Source of the DNA: Synechococcus sp. BIOS-U3-1
Lineage (GTDB): Bacteria; Cyanobacteriota; Cyanobacteriia; PCC-6307; Cyanobiaceae
Direction of reading: 5' to 3'
NCBI RefSeq assembly: GCF_014279975.1
Contig: NZ_CP047936.1
Span: 1,984,001-2,048,000, forward strand
Length of the DNA stretch: 64,000 nt
How positions within the stretch are numbered: position 1 is the first letter of the stretch; each line of letters opens with the position of its first letter. Under the pieces are notes generated by a model. The model did not search any database and had not been told where the DNA came from. It saw only the letters and a list, made by a program, of their open reading frames with translations. This document shows, in pieces, positions 1 through 9,293 of the stretch. The translations under genes and the position numbers were made by a program.

Positions 1-727
1 GGCCTGTGATCAGAAGTCCTTGCAAAGGCCTCAGAGACGCCCACAGACCTGAAAGATCCCGGCGAATCAAGGCGAACAGCATCAGGGTGATGCCTGTAAG
101 AACAACCGCTACAGGGCCTTTGGTCAGCACGGCGAAGGCCAGAACGATCCAGGCCAACCACCAACGCCGACCCGATCCACTCGCGTAGCAGCGCCATTGA
201 CAGAGCAAGCTGAGAGCGAGCGTCCCAGTGAGCAGCGAATCACTGACAGCGGTCCTGCTCCAGATCAGCACCAGTGGAGACAGGGCAAAAGCGAGCGCTG
301 AGGCGATGGCCGTCCGACGGGGAAACGAATCGCCCTGCAATGGGTACCGCAGCAGGGTGTCCCCGAGAGCGAGCATGGTCAGCACCGAAGCCAGGGCCGA
401 GGGCAGGCGGGCCGCCCATGTGCCGAGTGGATCCCAAAAAGTCCCTGCTGGCAGGGCATATCCCAGGCCCATCAACCAATACACCAGTGGTGGTTTATCG
501 AACCGGGGCAACCCGTTCACCCGAGGCGTGAGCCAGTCACCGGTCTCCGCCATGGCACGGCCAGATGCCGCGAATAAAGGCGGCGTTTCATCAACGAGAC
601 CTGTGCTGCCGAGCTGCCAACAGAAGATCGCCAATGCCAGTACGAGGATGAGCAGCATTCCACGCCTTCGCTGCCGAGCGGTTGGCAGAACGATGGAAGG
701 AATCTGGGCTGATGAATCCGCTGTCAT
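1..727 (-). CDS. ArnT/PMT-like lipid-linked glycosyltransferase (partial)
   Basis: Reading the minus strand from the ATG at 727 gives an open frame to the window edge (242 codons), so the C-terminus is missing. The N-terminus has one membrane segment (residues about 20-37) followed by the ArnT-type first-loop signature DETPPLFAASGRAM and RFDKPPLVYW. This loop carries the catalytic Asp/Glu of membrane glycosyltransferases that take the sugar from a polyprenyl-phosphate donor (GT83/GT39-like). More hydrophobic segments follow. The substrate is unknown; a cell-surface polysaccharide or lipid is likely. Its ATG overlaps the stop of the upstream GT4 gene (TGATG), so the two are probably co-translated. 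Confidence 0.85.
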   Translation of the reverse strand, partial: MTADSSAQIPSIVLPTARQRRRGMLLILVLALAIFCWQLGSTGLVDETPPLFAASGRAMAETGDWLTPRVNGLPRFDKPPLVYWLMGLGYALPAGTFWDPLGTWAARLPSALASVLTMLALGDTLLRYPLQGDSFPRRTAIASALAFALSPLVLIWSRTAVSDSLLTGTLALSLLCQWRCYASGSGRRWWLAWIVLAFAVLTKGPVAVVLTGITLMLFALIRRDLSGLWASLRPLQGLLITG

Positions 728-1830
728 CAGGAGATGGTGCCATTCACAGGTAACAGGCCCCTACGGATCCAGGCTTCGACCCGGGCTGCCAAACCTTCCT
801 GACTCGCGCAGCGCTCAACCCAGCGACGGCAGGCCAAACGATCGATGGCCGACGCCTGAAGTGTTGCTTTTGCGAGGGCTTCCCAATCATCGGGAGCAAC
901 CAGCCAACCGGTTTCGCCGTCCTGAATAATTTCTCCTGGGCCTCCGCGGTCATAAGCGATCACCGGCACACCACAGGCCAAGGCCTCAACCACAACATTG
1001 CCGTAAGCCTCATTCCACTTCGGCGTGTTGAGCAGCGCTCTGCAACCGCCAAGCTCGCGCTGCAGCTCATCGGTGGGCTTGAAGCCACACCACTCAATCG
1101 TTCCTGCGGGCACTGCACTCTCGACACGCCTGGCATAGGCATCGTCCTCCACCAGCCCCCAGACACGCAGCGTCTCGCCTAGCTGAGCCGCAACCAACGC
1201 CGCATCCTCAAGCCCCTTTTCGGGAGCAACTCGTCCGGCCCAACCCAGGGGACCATCGGTGATGAGCTGCAGCTCATAACGAGAGAGATCGAAACCGTTT
1301 CCCACCACATCAGGGGGATCAACGAGAGCGAAGTCGTCCGACTGACGACGGGTGTGAAACGCAAGGCGTCGCTGATCCCAACGGGCCAGATCAGCCACGG
1401 CACTATCCATCACCGCAGACACGGACCCCATACTCACGAGGTGAAAAATGTTTGGTGCCACATGGGGGGTAAGCCATAGCGGCAGCCAGTCGTATCCAAA
1501 ATTGAGCAGGGCATCAACATCGCTGGCCAGTTCCAGCGCCCGGTCCCAGAGACGAGGCAGCACAGCATCCCTGGGAATCCGCATCGGTTCATTCCGATCC
1601 GCATGCTGCCAACTCGGCTGATCAACCCCAGGGACGGTATGGAGTGTCACGCGCTCATCGATCACTGGTGAGCAGGAACCTTCCGGAGCCACGAGGTGCA
1701 GGCGATGACCCCGCTGGGCTAGGCCCTTCACCAGAGATGCAAGCGTGAGCTCAACCCCTCCTCCTCGTCCGCTGCCGAGCTGTCCGACGGGTGTGCTGAC
1801 CAGCACCAATGACAAAGGACGATCGGTCAT
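727..1830 (-). CDS. GT4-family glycosyltransferase
   Basis: This 367-residue protein has the two-Rossmann GT-B layout. A Gly-rich N-terminal loop (GSGRGGGVELTLASL) is followed by GWAGRVAPEKGLEDA and a C-terminal donor-binding block EALACGVPVIAYDRGGPGEI with the EX7E motif. It is expected to transfer a sugar from an NDP-sugar in the cytoplasm. The ATG at 1830 is chosen because the next gene's stop overlaps it (ATGA) and the family begins just before the first beta strand; a longer in-frame extension to 1941 runs inside the upstream gene. It lies between an EamA transporter and an ArnT-like enzyme, suggesting an envelope glycan cluster. The acceptor is unknown. Confidence 0.88.
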   Translation of the reverse strand: MTDRPLSLVLVSTPVGQLGSGRGGGVELTLASLVKGLAQRGHRLHLVAPEGSCSPVIDERVTLHTVPGVDQPSWQHADRNEPMRIPRDAVLPRLWDRALELASDVDALLNFGYDWLPLWLTPHVAPNIFHLVSMGSVSAVMDSAVADLARWDQRRLAFHTRRQSDDFALVDPPDVVGNGFDLSRYELQLITDGPLGWAGRVAPEKGLEDAALVAAQLGETLRVWGLVEDDAYARRVESAVPAGTIEWCGFKPTDELQRELGGCRALLNTPKWNEAYGNVVVEALACGVPVIAYDRGGPGEIIQDGETGWLVAPDDWEALAKATLQASAIDRLACRRWVERCASQEGLAARVEAWIRRGLLPVNGTIS

Positions 1831-2789
1831 GCCTTCAGGTCTCCAGGACGCGGCATCGAGGCCGAAAACCAAGGCTCCCAGATGCGCTGGCGCTGACTCA
1901 CTAAAAGCACTGAGATCAGCACCAGAAGCACCGCAAGCCACTGCAGGTTGTCGAGGCGTTCACCCAGCAACACTCCCCCGGAGGCAAGCGCAAACACCGG
2001 TGTCAGGAAGCCAAGCGTGCTGAAACCGGTGAGATCCTCCCGGTTGGCAAACCAGAAAAAAATGGAATAGGCAAGCGCGCTGCCCAAAAGCGATGCATAG
2101 GCCATTTGTGCCCAGTTGAGGGCCGACCAGGGTGGAATCAGTGCCGTACTGGCATCAAGGCCATGCCAGGCGAGCAGAGGCACTCCACCCAGCACCATGT
2201 GCCACCCGGTCACCGCCACCGGATCACTGTTCCTGCAGGCGAAGCGACACAGGACAGTGCCTAGGGCCATCGCTAATGCCGCCAGCAGCATCCAGCCTGT
2301 GCCGTCCTGCCATCCAGCCTGCAGATCCGACAGATCAGCCTGCAACCACCAGTGCTGCAGGAGAGGCGCTGGAACCCCCAGACAGACAATTCCGGAAAGT
2401 CCAACAACAAGACCGATCCAGCCGATCGGATTGATCGATTCCGCAAACAGCCAGCGTGCGAGTAGAGCCACGATCAGGGGTTGCGAGTCGATCAAAACTG
2501 ATCCGAGGCCGGCACCAGTGCCCTGCAGTCCCTTGGCCAAAAAAAACTGGAAAAGAAACGCATCAACGACGGTAAACAGCAAAAACCAGCCACGATCAGC
2601 AGAGTTAACGGTCAGCGATCTTCCTAAAAAAGGAACAGCGATGAGCAGAACGATGCCAGCGGGAAGCAAGCGCAGGCACGCCACAAGCGGAGCCCCACCA
2701 GACTCCACTAATGGGGCCATTGCCGCCATTGCAGTGCCCCACAAAGCGAAGGGCAACACCATCAGCAGCCCGCGCTGCAGCGTCGTCAT
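1827..2789 (-). CDS. EamA/DMT-family transporter
   Basis: The 320-residue protein is strongly hydrophobic throughout, with about ten predicted membrane helices in two repeats of five, the usual layout of the drug/metabolite transporter (EamA) superfamily. Typical features are the N-terminal PFALWGTAMAAM helix and a second repeat starting near WMLLAALAMALGTVLCRF. The substrate cannot be inferred; relatives export amino acids or other metabolites. It is the first gene of a three-gene minus-strand group in which every junction overlaps by a few bases. A divergent promoter region of about 50 bp separates it from sppA. Confidence 0.85.
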   Translation of the reverse strand: MTTLQRGLLMVLPFALWGTAMAAMAPLVESGGAPLVACLRLLPAGIVLLIAVPFLGRSLTVNSADRGWFLLFTVVDAFLFQFFLAKGLQGTGAGLGSVLIDSQPLIVALLARWLFAESINPIGWIGLVVGLSGIVCLGVPAPLLQHWWLQADLSDLQAGWQDGTGWMLLAALAMALGTVLCRFACRNSDPVAVTGWHMVLGGVPLLAWHGLDASTALIPPWSALNWAQMAYASLLGSALAYSIFFWFANREDLTGFSTLGFLTPVFALASGGVLLGERLDNLQWLAVLLVLISVLLVSQRQRIWEPWFSASMPRPGDLKA

Positions 2790-2842
2790 AGAAATAGGCG
2801 GACAGGGTCCTTTTTAAGATCCGGCGAGTTGAACTGAGGATC

Positions 2843-3655
2843 ATGGGGTGGCTTTGGCGTCGCAAGTCCAAACGCCGTATGGCGCGCATCGTGATTGAGG
2901 GCGCGATCAGTGGCTCGACACGACTCAGAGTGCTGAAGGCTCTTCGCGAGGTACAGGAGCGGGAGTTCCCGGCACTCCTGCTACGCATCGACAGCCCGGG
3001 AGGAACGGTCGGTGACAGCCAGGAAATCCATGCGGCGCTGCTACGCCTACGCGAAAAAGGCTGCAAGGTGGTCGCCAGCTTCGGCAACATTTCCGCATCC
3101 GGCGGTGTCTATGTCGGAGTGGCAGCTGATTCAATCGTGGCTAACCCCGGAACGATCACCGGCTCGATCGGTGTGATCCTGCGTGGCAACAATCTCTCAG
3201 AACTGCTGGCCAAAGTCGGTGTTCGCTTCGAGACCGTCAAGAGCGGGGCCTACAAAGACATCCTTTCTCCTGATCGGGCCCTCAGCCCTGAAGAGCGTGA
3301 GCTGCTCCAAAGCCTGATCGACAGCAGTTACGACCAGTTCGTCGCCGCCGTTGCCGAGGGCCGAGGACTGGATCAGAACACGGTGCGTACCTTTGCCGAT
3401 GGGCGAGTGTTCAGTGGAGCTCAGGCCAAGGATCTAGGCCTTGTTGATGAGTTGGGGGACGAGGAACAGGCTCGATTAGTGGCAGCACGTTTGGCCGAGC
3501 TAGATGAGGAGCGCTGCCGGCCTGTAACGCTCGGCAAACCCCGCAAGCGCCTCCTACAAAACCTGCCTGGATCCAGCCTTCTGCTGAGACTCGATCAGTT
3601 GCTGACCACGGAACTTGAACTGAGCGGACAGCCCCTCTGGATGCACAGACCATGA
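2843..3655 (+). CDS. sppA: Signal peptide peptidase SppA (short form)
   Basis: The 270-residue protein is a single-domain serine protease of the S49 family. It has the RIDSPGGTVGDS block (residues about 48-59), the catalytic Ser86 in NISASGGVY and the catalytic Lys138 in SGAYKD, 52 residues later as in Bacillus-type SppA. Family members degrade signal peptides left in the membrane after secretion. The N-terminus is basic (MGWLWRRKSKRR) and has no clear transmembrane helix, so membrane attachment is uncertain. The stop overlaps the aroH ATG (ATGA), so the two are probably translationally coupled. Confidence 0.9.
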   Translation: MGWLWRRKSKRRMARIVIEGAISGSTRLRVLKALREVQEREFPALLLRIDSPGGTVGDSQEIHAALLRLREKGCKVVASFGNISASGGVYVGVAADSIVANPGTITGSIGVILRGNNLSELLAKVGVRFETVKSGAYKDILSPDRALSPEERELLQSLIDSSYDQFVAAVAEGRGLDQNTVRTFADGRVFSGAQAKDLGLVDELGDEEQARLVAARLAELDEERCRPVTLGKPRKRLLQNLPGSSLLLRLDQLLTTELELSGQPLWMHRP

Positions 3656-4032
3656 CAGCCCCTCGGCTGCTGCGAGGACTAAGAGGTGCGACCACCTGCG
3701 CTGACAACAGCGCACACGCCATCCATGACGCTGTTGCTGAGCTAGTGGACGCCCTGATGGACCAGAACGCTCTGAATCCAGACCAGCTGGTCTCCGTGAC
3801 GTTCTCCGTGACAGCCGATCTGGACGCCAGCTTTCCAGCAGCGACGGCGCGCCACCGATCAGGCTGGGAGGGAGTAGCCCTCCTGGATGTGCAGCAGATG
3901 GCCGTTCAGGGGGACCTGGCGCGTTGCATCCGTCTTCTGGCTCATGCCTGGATTCCTTCCGATCAACCGCTGCAGCATCCCTACCTGAGGGGGGCATCAC
4001 GGCTGCGCCCGGACCGATCTGGTCACAACTGA
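3652..4032 (+). CDS. aroH: Monofunctional chorismate mutase, AroH type
   Basis: The 126-residue protein matches the trimeric AroH family, which converts chorismate to prephenate for Phe/Tyr synthesis. The N-terminal RGLRGATT carries the conserved active-site Arg, and LARCIRLL carries the second one. Set by eye against Bacillus subtilis AroH, the position of catalytic Glu78 is Gln (in VQQMAV) and Cys75 is Asp. This alignment is from memory and should be confirmed. The gene overlaps sppA by four bases. The C-terminal tail after HPYLRGA is short and basic. Confidence 0.88.
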   Translation: MTAPRLLRGLRGATTCADNSAHAIHDAVAELVDALMDQNALNPDQLVSVTFSVTADLDASFPAATARHRSGWEGVALLDVQQMAVQGDLARCIRLLAHAWIPSDQPLQHPYLRGASRLRPDRSGHN

Positions 4033-4130
4033 CAGATCAGGCGCCGGCCCCCGAAGCACCGCGTTCGGGAGATTCTCACGACAATTCAGTCACGACTCAC
4101 GGCATTAGCGCCGACTGCTCCCGAATCACG

Positions 4131-4718
4131 ATGAAACGACGTTGTTCTCTCACTCCCAGTCGCAGCGCAGGACTGGCAGCTCTGATCGGTTGCGGAGTCA
4201 TCGGCGGAGCTGCTGTATTGCCCCTCGCCACACCCCCCGCCATTGCTCAGAACACACCGTCCTTGCTGGAGTTCCGCTGGGACTCAGGGTCTGGATATCG
4301 CAAGCTTTACTTCGTTCAGACCAGCCAACGCCGGCGCGAGCGCTCGGAATATTTCTTCATGCTGCGCAAGAAGGATCGCAAGACCGCGATTCTCAAACTG
4401 AGCATCACGGTGCCCAGCTATTTCAACGCGCGCATCCGTCCTAAAAATCTCACGCTCTGCAAGATGTCGATGGGCGGGATGCTCTCTAGAAGCAAGTGCA
4501 AAGAAGTGCTGCCAGCGGTGTTTGAAGTAAATGAGAAGCAGACAGCCATCGAGGTCTTCCCCGACACACCGATCCCAACTGGTGGCACCTATGCCGTCGT
4601 GATGAACGTCTTCAATCCGAGCCAGGCGGGAATGTTCCAATTCAATGCCCTGGCACAGGCCCCCGGAGACGTTCCCGTATCCGGCTACCTCGGCAGCTGG
4701 CTTGTGGATATCGACTGA
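4131..4718 (+). CDS. Secreted DUF2808-like protein
   Basis: The 195-residue product begins with a clear signal peptide: basic MKRRCSLTPSR, a long hydrophobic stretch, then PPAIAQN. The mature part (TPSLLEFRWDSGSGYRKLYF onward) is beta-rich and resembles the cyanobacterial DUF2808 family of secreted proteins of unknown function. The ATG at 4131 is preferred because it puts the signal peptide at the N-terminus; longer in-frame starts overlap aroH. No enzymatic motif is visible. Confidence 0.8.
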   Translation: MKRRCSLTPSRSAGLAALIGCGVIGGAAVLPLATPPAIAQNTPSLLEFRWDSGSGYRKLYFVQTSQRRRERSEYFFMLRKKDRKTAILKLSITVPSYFNARIRPKNLTLCKMSMGGMLSRSKCKEVLPAVFEVNEKQTAIEVFPDTPIPTGGTYAVVMNVFNPSQAGMFQFNALAQAPGDVPVSGYLGSWLVDID

Positions 4719-4771
4719 CCCTGGCTGATAAACTCGCTCCTTGACGAAAAGCCGGGTGCCGGAAAAATCTC

Positions 4772-4909
4772 ATGACGAAACGAACTCTCGGAGGCACAAG
4801 TCGCAAGCGCAGGCGCGTTTCCGGTTTCAGGGTGCGCATGCGCACGCATACAGGGCGTCGAGTCATTCGTAGTCGACGCAAGCGCGGACGCTCACGTCTG
4901 TCCGCTTGA
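4772..4909 (+). CDS. rpmH: 50S ribosomal protein L34
   Basis: This 45-codon gene encodes a very basic peptide beginning [19 protein letters not shown] and ending [10 protein letters not shown], the standard L34 sequence pattern and length. It lies just upstream of rnpA, the near-universal rpmH-rnpA order. The product is part of the large ribosomal subunit. Confidence 0.97.
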   Translation: MTKRTLGGTSRKRRRVSGFRVRMRTHTGRRVIRSRRKRGRSRLSA

Positions 4910-4927
4910 TTCTCTCGAATTGCTGCG

Positions 4928-5329
4928 ATGGTCTTGCCGGCATCCATGCGTCTGCGCGGCCATCGCTGTTTTGATCATTTGCATCGGAAAGGCAAGCGCT
5001 TTCACGGCACTTTGATGGTTCTGAGAAAGGCCTCAGCCCATCACTCCCTGCTCAAACGCCCAGCGACTCCGGGTGGATCCGACAGCCGGCCAAGGTCACG
5101 GGCCTGCCGCGTGGCTGTGGTGATCAGCAGCAAGGTGAGCAAACGCGCCGTGATCAGAAATCGATTGCGGAGGCTCCTGCACGATCATCTGCGTTCAAAG
5201 TTCGAACATGCTCCAGAACACTCCAGCGTCTGGCTTCTGGTCAGTTTGAAGCCTGGAGCAGCCACAGAGGATCACGACTTACTGGAAGAATGCGACAGAT
5301 TGCTTGTACAGGCGGGCCTGAAGCCATGA
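4928..5329 (+). CDS. rnpA: Ribonuclease P protein component
   Basis: The 133-residue basic protein has the RnpA signature SKRAVIRNRLRRLLHDHLR (RNR motif) and the N-terminal RGHRCFDHLHRKGKRFHG block that contacts the pre-tRNA leader. It pairs with the RnpB RNA to process tRNA 5' ends. It follows rpmH, and its stop overlaps the ATG of the PH-domain gene (ATGA). An internal ATG at 4946 is an alternative start; 4928 keeps the hydrophobic MVLPAS extension. Confidence 0.95.
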   Translation: MVLPASMRLRGHRCFDHLHRKGKRFHGTLMVLRKASAHHSLLKRPATPGGSDSRPRSRACRVAVVISSKVSKRAVIRNRLRRLLHDHLRSKFEHAPEHSSVWLLVSLKPGAATEDHDLLEECDRLLVQAGLKP

Positions 5330-5748
5330 CCAGCTCCATTCAGGAAGACACCTTTTACGAGGGAGGCCCCGCAAAGGGTGATCTGATCTTCAATATCCTT
5401 TTGGCCTTCACCTTGCTTGGCCTTCCACTCACCGTGGCGGCCGTTGTACGGGCCCTTTGGTTGCGCTTCCGCATCACCAGTCGGAGAGTCTCTGTGAGCG
5501 GCGGCTGGATGGGTAAGGACCGTAGCCAAGTGGTCTACAGCCAGATCCGGGAGGTGCGCTGTGTGCCCCGTGGTTTTGGAGCGTGGGGCGACATGGTTCT
5601 CGTGCTGACAGATGGATCAAGGCTTGAGCTCCGTTCGATGCCGCGCTTCCGGGAGGTTGAGACCTACATCCAAGAACGCATCAAGAGCAGATCCGAATCC
5701 AATGGCTCTAGCAGTGACAGCATTCCAAGCAAAGGCTTCGCTGCCTAA
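5326..5748 (+). CDS. PH-domain membrane protein
   Basis: The 140-residue protein has one hydrophobic hairpin or helix (residues about 20-42, IFNILLAFTLLGLPLTVAAVV) followed by a bacterial PH-like domain (ITSRRVSVSGGWMGKDRSQVVYSQI onward) and a Ser-rich tail. The ATG at 5326 overlaps the rnpA stop. Its fixed place between rnpA and yidC suggests a link to membrane protein biogenesis, but no function is established. Confidence 0.82.
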   Translation: MTSSIQEDTFYEGGPAKGDLIFNILLAFTLLGLPLTVAAVVRALWLRFRITSRRVSVSGGWMGKDRSQVVYSQIREVRCVPRGFGAWGDMVLVLTDGSRLELRSMPRFREVETYIQERIKSRSESNGSSSDSIPSKGFAA

Positions 5749-5823
5749 CACTGCGCACCAACGCAACGGCCTCGACGCTGTTGCACACTGGCATCACCCT
5801 TCACCGCCCATCGGAACGCCATC

Positions 5824-6963
5824 GTGATCGGTTACATCTCCGACAATCTGCTGCTGCCGATCCTGGATTTCTTCTATGGATTGGTTCCCAGCTACGGGCT
5901 CGCGATCGTGGCTCTCACGGTGGTGATCCGCCTGGCTCTCTTCCCGCTGAGCGCAGGGTCTATTCGCAGCGCACGGCGCATGCGCATCGCCCAGCCTGTG
6001 ATGCAGAAACGTCAGGCTGAGATCAAGTCTCGCTTCGCCAGCAATCCTCAAAAACAGCAGGAAGAGCTGGGCAAATTGATGAAGGAGTTCGGCAGTCCCC
6101 TTGCGGGATGCCTGCCTCTCTTGGTCCAGATGCCGATCCTGTTCGCATTGTTCGCCACGTTGCGAGGCTCACCATTTGCAGACGTTCCTTACACCCTCAA
6201 TCTCAAAGTGCTGCCCTCCGAGCAGATCGCTGCGGTTGAGCCCAAACCATTTACAAGCGCGAGCCACTCGATCTTCGTCACTGAGACCAATCACGTTCCT
6301 GTGATCGCCAGCCTCCCCGGCGGCACCAAGATCGGCACTGGTGACAGCGTTCAGATCCAGCTTCAAACCAAGAGCGGAGAAGCTTTCGGGGAGGTTCTAA
6401 ACGGTGTTGAGAACGGCAAGTCTTTCCTGCCTGCCTGGACGGTCACCAAAGGCGAATCGATTGTGTCTGTCTCCGAAACAGGAGAAATCACAGCGCTGGC
6501 TGCCGGTGATGCAACGGTTGAAGGCAAGATCCCTGGCCTGGCAGCCCGCAGTGGTTTCCTGTTCATCAAGGCTCTCGGACAGGTGGGCTTCTACACCGAC
6601 GGTTCAGTCAACTGGGATATCGCCATCCTCGTTGGCTCCTTTGGCCTGAGCCTGTTCATTTCCCAACTGCTGTCGGGCATGGGCATGCCTGCTAATCAGC
6701 AGCAGTCCACAGCCAACAAGATCACACCGGTGATGATCACAGGAATGTTCCTGTTCTTCCCTCTGCCGGCGGGCGTTCTGCTCTACATGGTGATCGCCAA
6801 TATCTTCCAGGCTCTGCAGACCTTCCTGCTCACCCGTGAGGCATTACCGGACAATCTGCAGGCGATCCTGGACGAACAGCTCAAGCAGCAACCCACACCT
6901 GCGGCAGCCGGTGGAATCCCTGGGGGCCGCTTGCCTTTCGAGCCAAAGGGCGGCAACAAATGA
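5824..6963 (+). CDS. yidC: Membrane protein insertase YidC/Oxa1/Alb3
   Basis: The 379-residue protein has the Oxa1 core split by a large loop. The first helix is followed by [19 protein letters not shown] with the conserved groove Arg. The [15 protein letters not shown] segment marks TM2-TM3, and the C-terminal helices [11 protein letters not shown] and [19 protein letters not shown] complete the core. In cyanobacteria it inserts thylakoid and plasma membrane proteins, including photosystem subunits. The loop at residues about 120-255 contains a stretch resembling a bacterial Ig-like (BIG2) domain ([20 protein letters not shown]). The start is a GTG at 5824; the stop overlaps the DUF177 gene. 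Confidence 0.95.
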   Translation: MIGYISDNLLLPILDFFYGLVPSYGLAIVALTVVIRLALFPLSAGSIRSARRMRIAQPVMQKRQAEIKSRFASNPQKQQEELGKLMKEFGSPLAGCLPLLVQMPILFALFATLRGSPFADVPYTLNLKVLPSEQIAAVEPKPFTSASHSIFVTETNHVPVIASLPGGTKIGTGDSVQIQLQTKSGEAFGEVLNGVENGKSFLPAWTVTKGESIVSVSETGEITALAAGDATVEGKIPGLAARSGFLFIKALGQVGFYTDGSVNWDIAILVGSFGLSLFISQLLSGMGMPANQQQSTANKITPVMITGMFLFFPLPAGVLLYMVIANIFQALQTFLLTREALPDNLQAILDEQLKQQPTPAAAGGIPGGRLPFEPKGGNK

Positions 6964-7508
6964 TTCCCGGCCTTGAGCCGGTACCGCTCAGGGAGCTACA
7001 AGCTCTGGGAACCTTCAGGGTCTGGTCAGTGGCAGGTCAACTCGATGAGATGCCCAGCCTCACCCCCGTTCGAGGCACTCTCAGAGCGGAACATCGAGGC
7101 AATCTTTTAGAGGTTGAGGGGTCGGTGCAGACCATCGTCTGCCTGCGCTGCGACCGTTGCCTCGGTCACTTCAACCAACAGCTGAGCGCTATCTCCAAGG
7201 AACTGATCTGGCTTGGCCAGGAACCGAGCGACGATCATCTCGCCGAAGCCGGTCTCGACTTGGCTTCGCCAGATGGACTGATGGAGTGTCTCGACCCACG
7301 CGGTGACTTCGAGCCAGAGCGCTGGGTTTTCGAACAGCTGAGCCTGCAGATGTCGGTTGTCAATCGCTGCGGAAAACATTGCCCGGGGATGCCACAGAAA
7401 CCATCAGACGCTTCCCCAACCCGCGAAGAGACCACACCTGACCCCCGCTGGCAGGCCCTGAAAGATCTGCAGTCGTCGATGCAACGCAGCGGGACGAACC
7501 ATGACTGA
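6960..7508 (+). CDS. DUF177/YceD-family protein
   Basis: The 182-residue protein matches the YceD (DUF177) family. It has a CxxC pair in [12 protein letters not shown] (residues about 60-71) and a later CGKHCPG that could complete a metal site. In bacteria and chloroplasts this family is linked to 23S rRNA and L32 maturation; here that is inference from family membership. It overlaps yidC upstream and the AAA ATPase gene downstream. Confidence 0.85.
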   Translation: MIPGLEPVPLRELQALGTFRVWSVAGQLDEMPSLTPVRGTLRAEHRGNLLEVEGSVQTIVCLRCDRCLGHFNQQLSAISKELIWLGQEPSDDHLAEAGLDLASPDGLMECLDPRGDFEPERWVFEQLSLQMSVVNRCGKHCPGMPQKPSDASPTREETTPDPRWQALKDLQSSMQRSGTNHD

Positions 7509-9000
7509 AAACTGGATCGCACAACTGGATCTTTTAATTCGATCGGGCACACCGTTGATCTGGATCCGCAGCCATGAAGAAGAGCGAGTGGAAACGCTGC
7601 TACGCCAGGCCTCGGAGCGGCTGCCCGATCGCACCCTGACCTGCTGGGATTTTGTGGGAGGCCTTAGCGGCGCCCTGGGCCAGGAACAGCTGGGAGCACG
7701 ACAGCCAATGGCAGTGCTGCAGTGGCTTCAGGAGCGGTCCCCTTCCAGTCCGACCCTTTTACTGCTCAAAGATGTGCACCGGTTCTGTGAAGACCCTGGA
7801 ATTGCACGCATGTTGCGGAACCTCGCCAGCCAACTGCGAACCACACCACACACCCTGATTGTGACGTGCGGGCAGTGGACGCCACCCGCCGATCTGGACG
7901 AAGCCCTCACTCTGATGGACCTGCCCTTGCCCCAGGAGCAGGAGCTGCGAACACTTCTCGCCAACATCGCCAAAGCCAGCGGTCGAGCTTTAGAGGCTGA
8001 TGTGCTCGAGGAACTCACCCATGCCTGCTGTGGACTGAGCGAAGCGAGGGTGAGGCATGTGGCCGCCAAAGCGCTCGCACAGCGTGGATCGCTCAGCCGC
8101 GAGGACTTGGTGGATGTGCTGGAGGAGAAACGACTTTCCCTGGCCCGCAGCGAAGTGCTGGAGTTCTGCCCGACGGATGCAACGCCTGGCGACATCGGCG
8201 GATTGGAAACGCTCAAGCACTGGCTTGATCAACGACACAGGGCTTTCAACGACGATGCACGCCGCTTTGGACTTCCTCTGCCGAAGGGGGTGCTCCTTGT
8301 CGGTCCGCAGGGCACCGGTAAGTCACTGACAGCCCGAGCAATCGCCCACAGTTGGTCGATGCCACTTCTTCGTCTTGATGTGGGCCGCCTGTTCTCCGGC
8401 CTGGTTGGAGCCAGCGAAGCCAGAACCCGCGACATGATTCAGCGGGCGGAAGCGATGGCGCCCTGCGTTCTCTGGATCGATGAAATCGACAAGGGATTCG
8501 GCAATGACAGCCGCAGTGACGGCGGCACCAGCCAGCGTGTTCTGGCCACCGTGCTCACCTGGATGGCCGAGAAACGGTCTGCAGTGTTTGTGGTGGCCAC
8601 TGCAAACGGCGTGGAGCGCTTACCGGCAGAACTGCTGCGCAAGGGTCGTTTTGATGAAATCTTCCTGCTGGATCTGCCTTCGAGAGATGAGCGACTGAGC
8701 ATCCTCAGCCTTCACCTACAGCGGCGGCGCCCTCGACTCAACTTGCCACTTTCAACTGTGGTTGATCGCACTGACGGTTACTCCGGAGCTGAATTGGAGC
8801 AAGTGGTGATTGAGGCGATGCATCTGGCCTTCGCCGAAATTCGTGAACTCACCGAAAGCGACATGATCCTGGCGGCATCGCAGCTTGTTCCCTTATCGCG
8901 CACAGCAAGGGAACAGATGGAGAGCCTCAAGCAGTGGGCCAGTGCCGGGCGGGCCAGGCCCGCATCATTACGAGCCGTAACGAACCCTGACGCGGCGTAA
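7501..9000 (+). CDS. ycf46: Ycf46-like AAA+ ATPase
   Basis: The 499-residue protein has an N-terminal domain (residues 1-240) typical of Ycf46, starting with LIRSGTPLIWIRSHEEERVE. A single AAA+ module follows: Walker A GPQGTGKS, Walker B CVLWIDEIDKGF, sensor 1 VVATANG and the arginine-finger segment LRKGRFDEIFLLDLPSRDER. Homologues are encoded in algal plastids and cyanobacteria, and have been tied to photosynthetic or CO2 regulation. The start overlaps the DUF177 stop by eight bases. Confidence 0.9.
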   Translation: MTENWIAQLDLLIRSGTPLIWIRSHEEERVETLLRQASERLPDRTLTCWDFVGGLSGALGQEQLGARQPMAVLQWLQERSPSSPTLLLLKDVHRFCEDPGIARMLRNLASQLRTTPHTLIVTCGQWTPPADLDEALTLMDLPLPQEQELRTLLANIAKASGRALEADVLEELTHACCGLSEARVRHVAAKALAQRGSLSREDLVDVLEEKRLSLARSEVLEFCPTDATPGDIGGLETLKHWLDQRHRAFNDDARRFGLPLPKGVLLVGPQGTGKSLTARAIAHSWSMPLLRLDVGRLFSGLVGASEARTRDMIQRAEAMAPCVLWIDEIDKGFGNDSRSDGGTSQRVLATVLTWMAEKRSAVFVVATANGVERLPAELLRKGRFDEIFLLDLPSRDERLSILSLHLQRRRPRLNLPLSTVVDRTDGYSGAELEQVVIEAMHLAFAEIRELTESDMILAASQLVPLSRTAREQMESLKQWASAGRARPASLRAVTNPDAA

Positions 9001-9072
9001 CGATCCGCCCCTTCGACCCGGGACGAACACAGCCAGGCTCCGTAGGTTCCATGCACCAGCGAAAGACCGGAA

Positions 9073-9234
9073 TTGAACCGTTCCTCCGAAATCACCACTC
9101 AATTGGCAGCTGCCTGCCTTGGAGCCGGGGTGATCACTACGGTGGCCGTCGCTCAGGGCCAAAACCCTGTGACAGCTCTGGGAATCACGCTGTTCTCAGC
9201 CGTGGCAGCAGTGATGGTGGGTCAGGTTTTCTGA
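9073..9234 (+). CDS. Small hydrophobic protein, unknown function
   Basis: A 53-codon frame with a TTG start encodes MNRSSEITTQLAAACLGAG, then a continuous hydrophobic region ending VAAVMVGQVF, consistent with one or two membrane helices. An in-frame TAG lies shortly upstream, and no ATG or GTG is available in this frame. It fills the gap between the AAA ATPase gene and serS. Support is compositional only, so the start codon is uncertain. Confidence 0.6.
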   Translation: MNRSSEITTQLAAACLGAGVITTVAVAQGQNPVTALGITLFSAVAAVMVGQVF

Positions 9235-9293
9235 GAACAGTCAGACCGCTGACAACGGACGCCTAGGCTGCCGGCGCGATCATCCGAACCCCT

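Noticed and set aside
228-929. 233-codon plus-strand frame over the glycosyltransferase genes
   Set aside because: It lies antisense to clear ArnT-like and GT4 sequences and has no recognisable domain.
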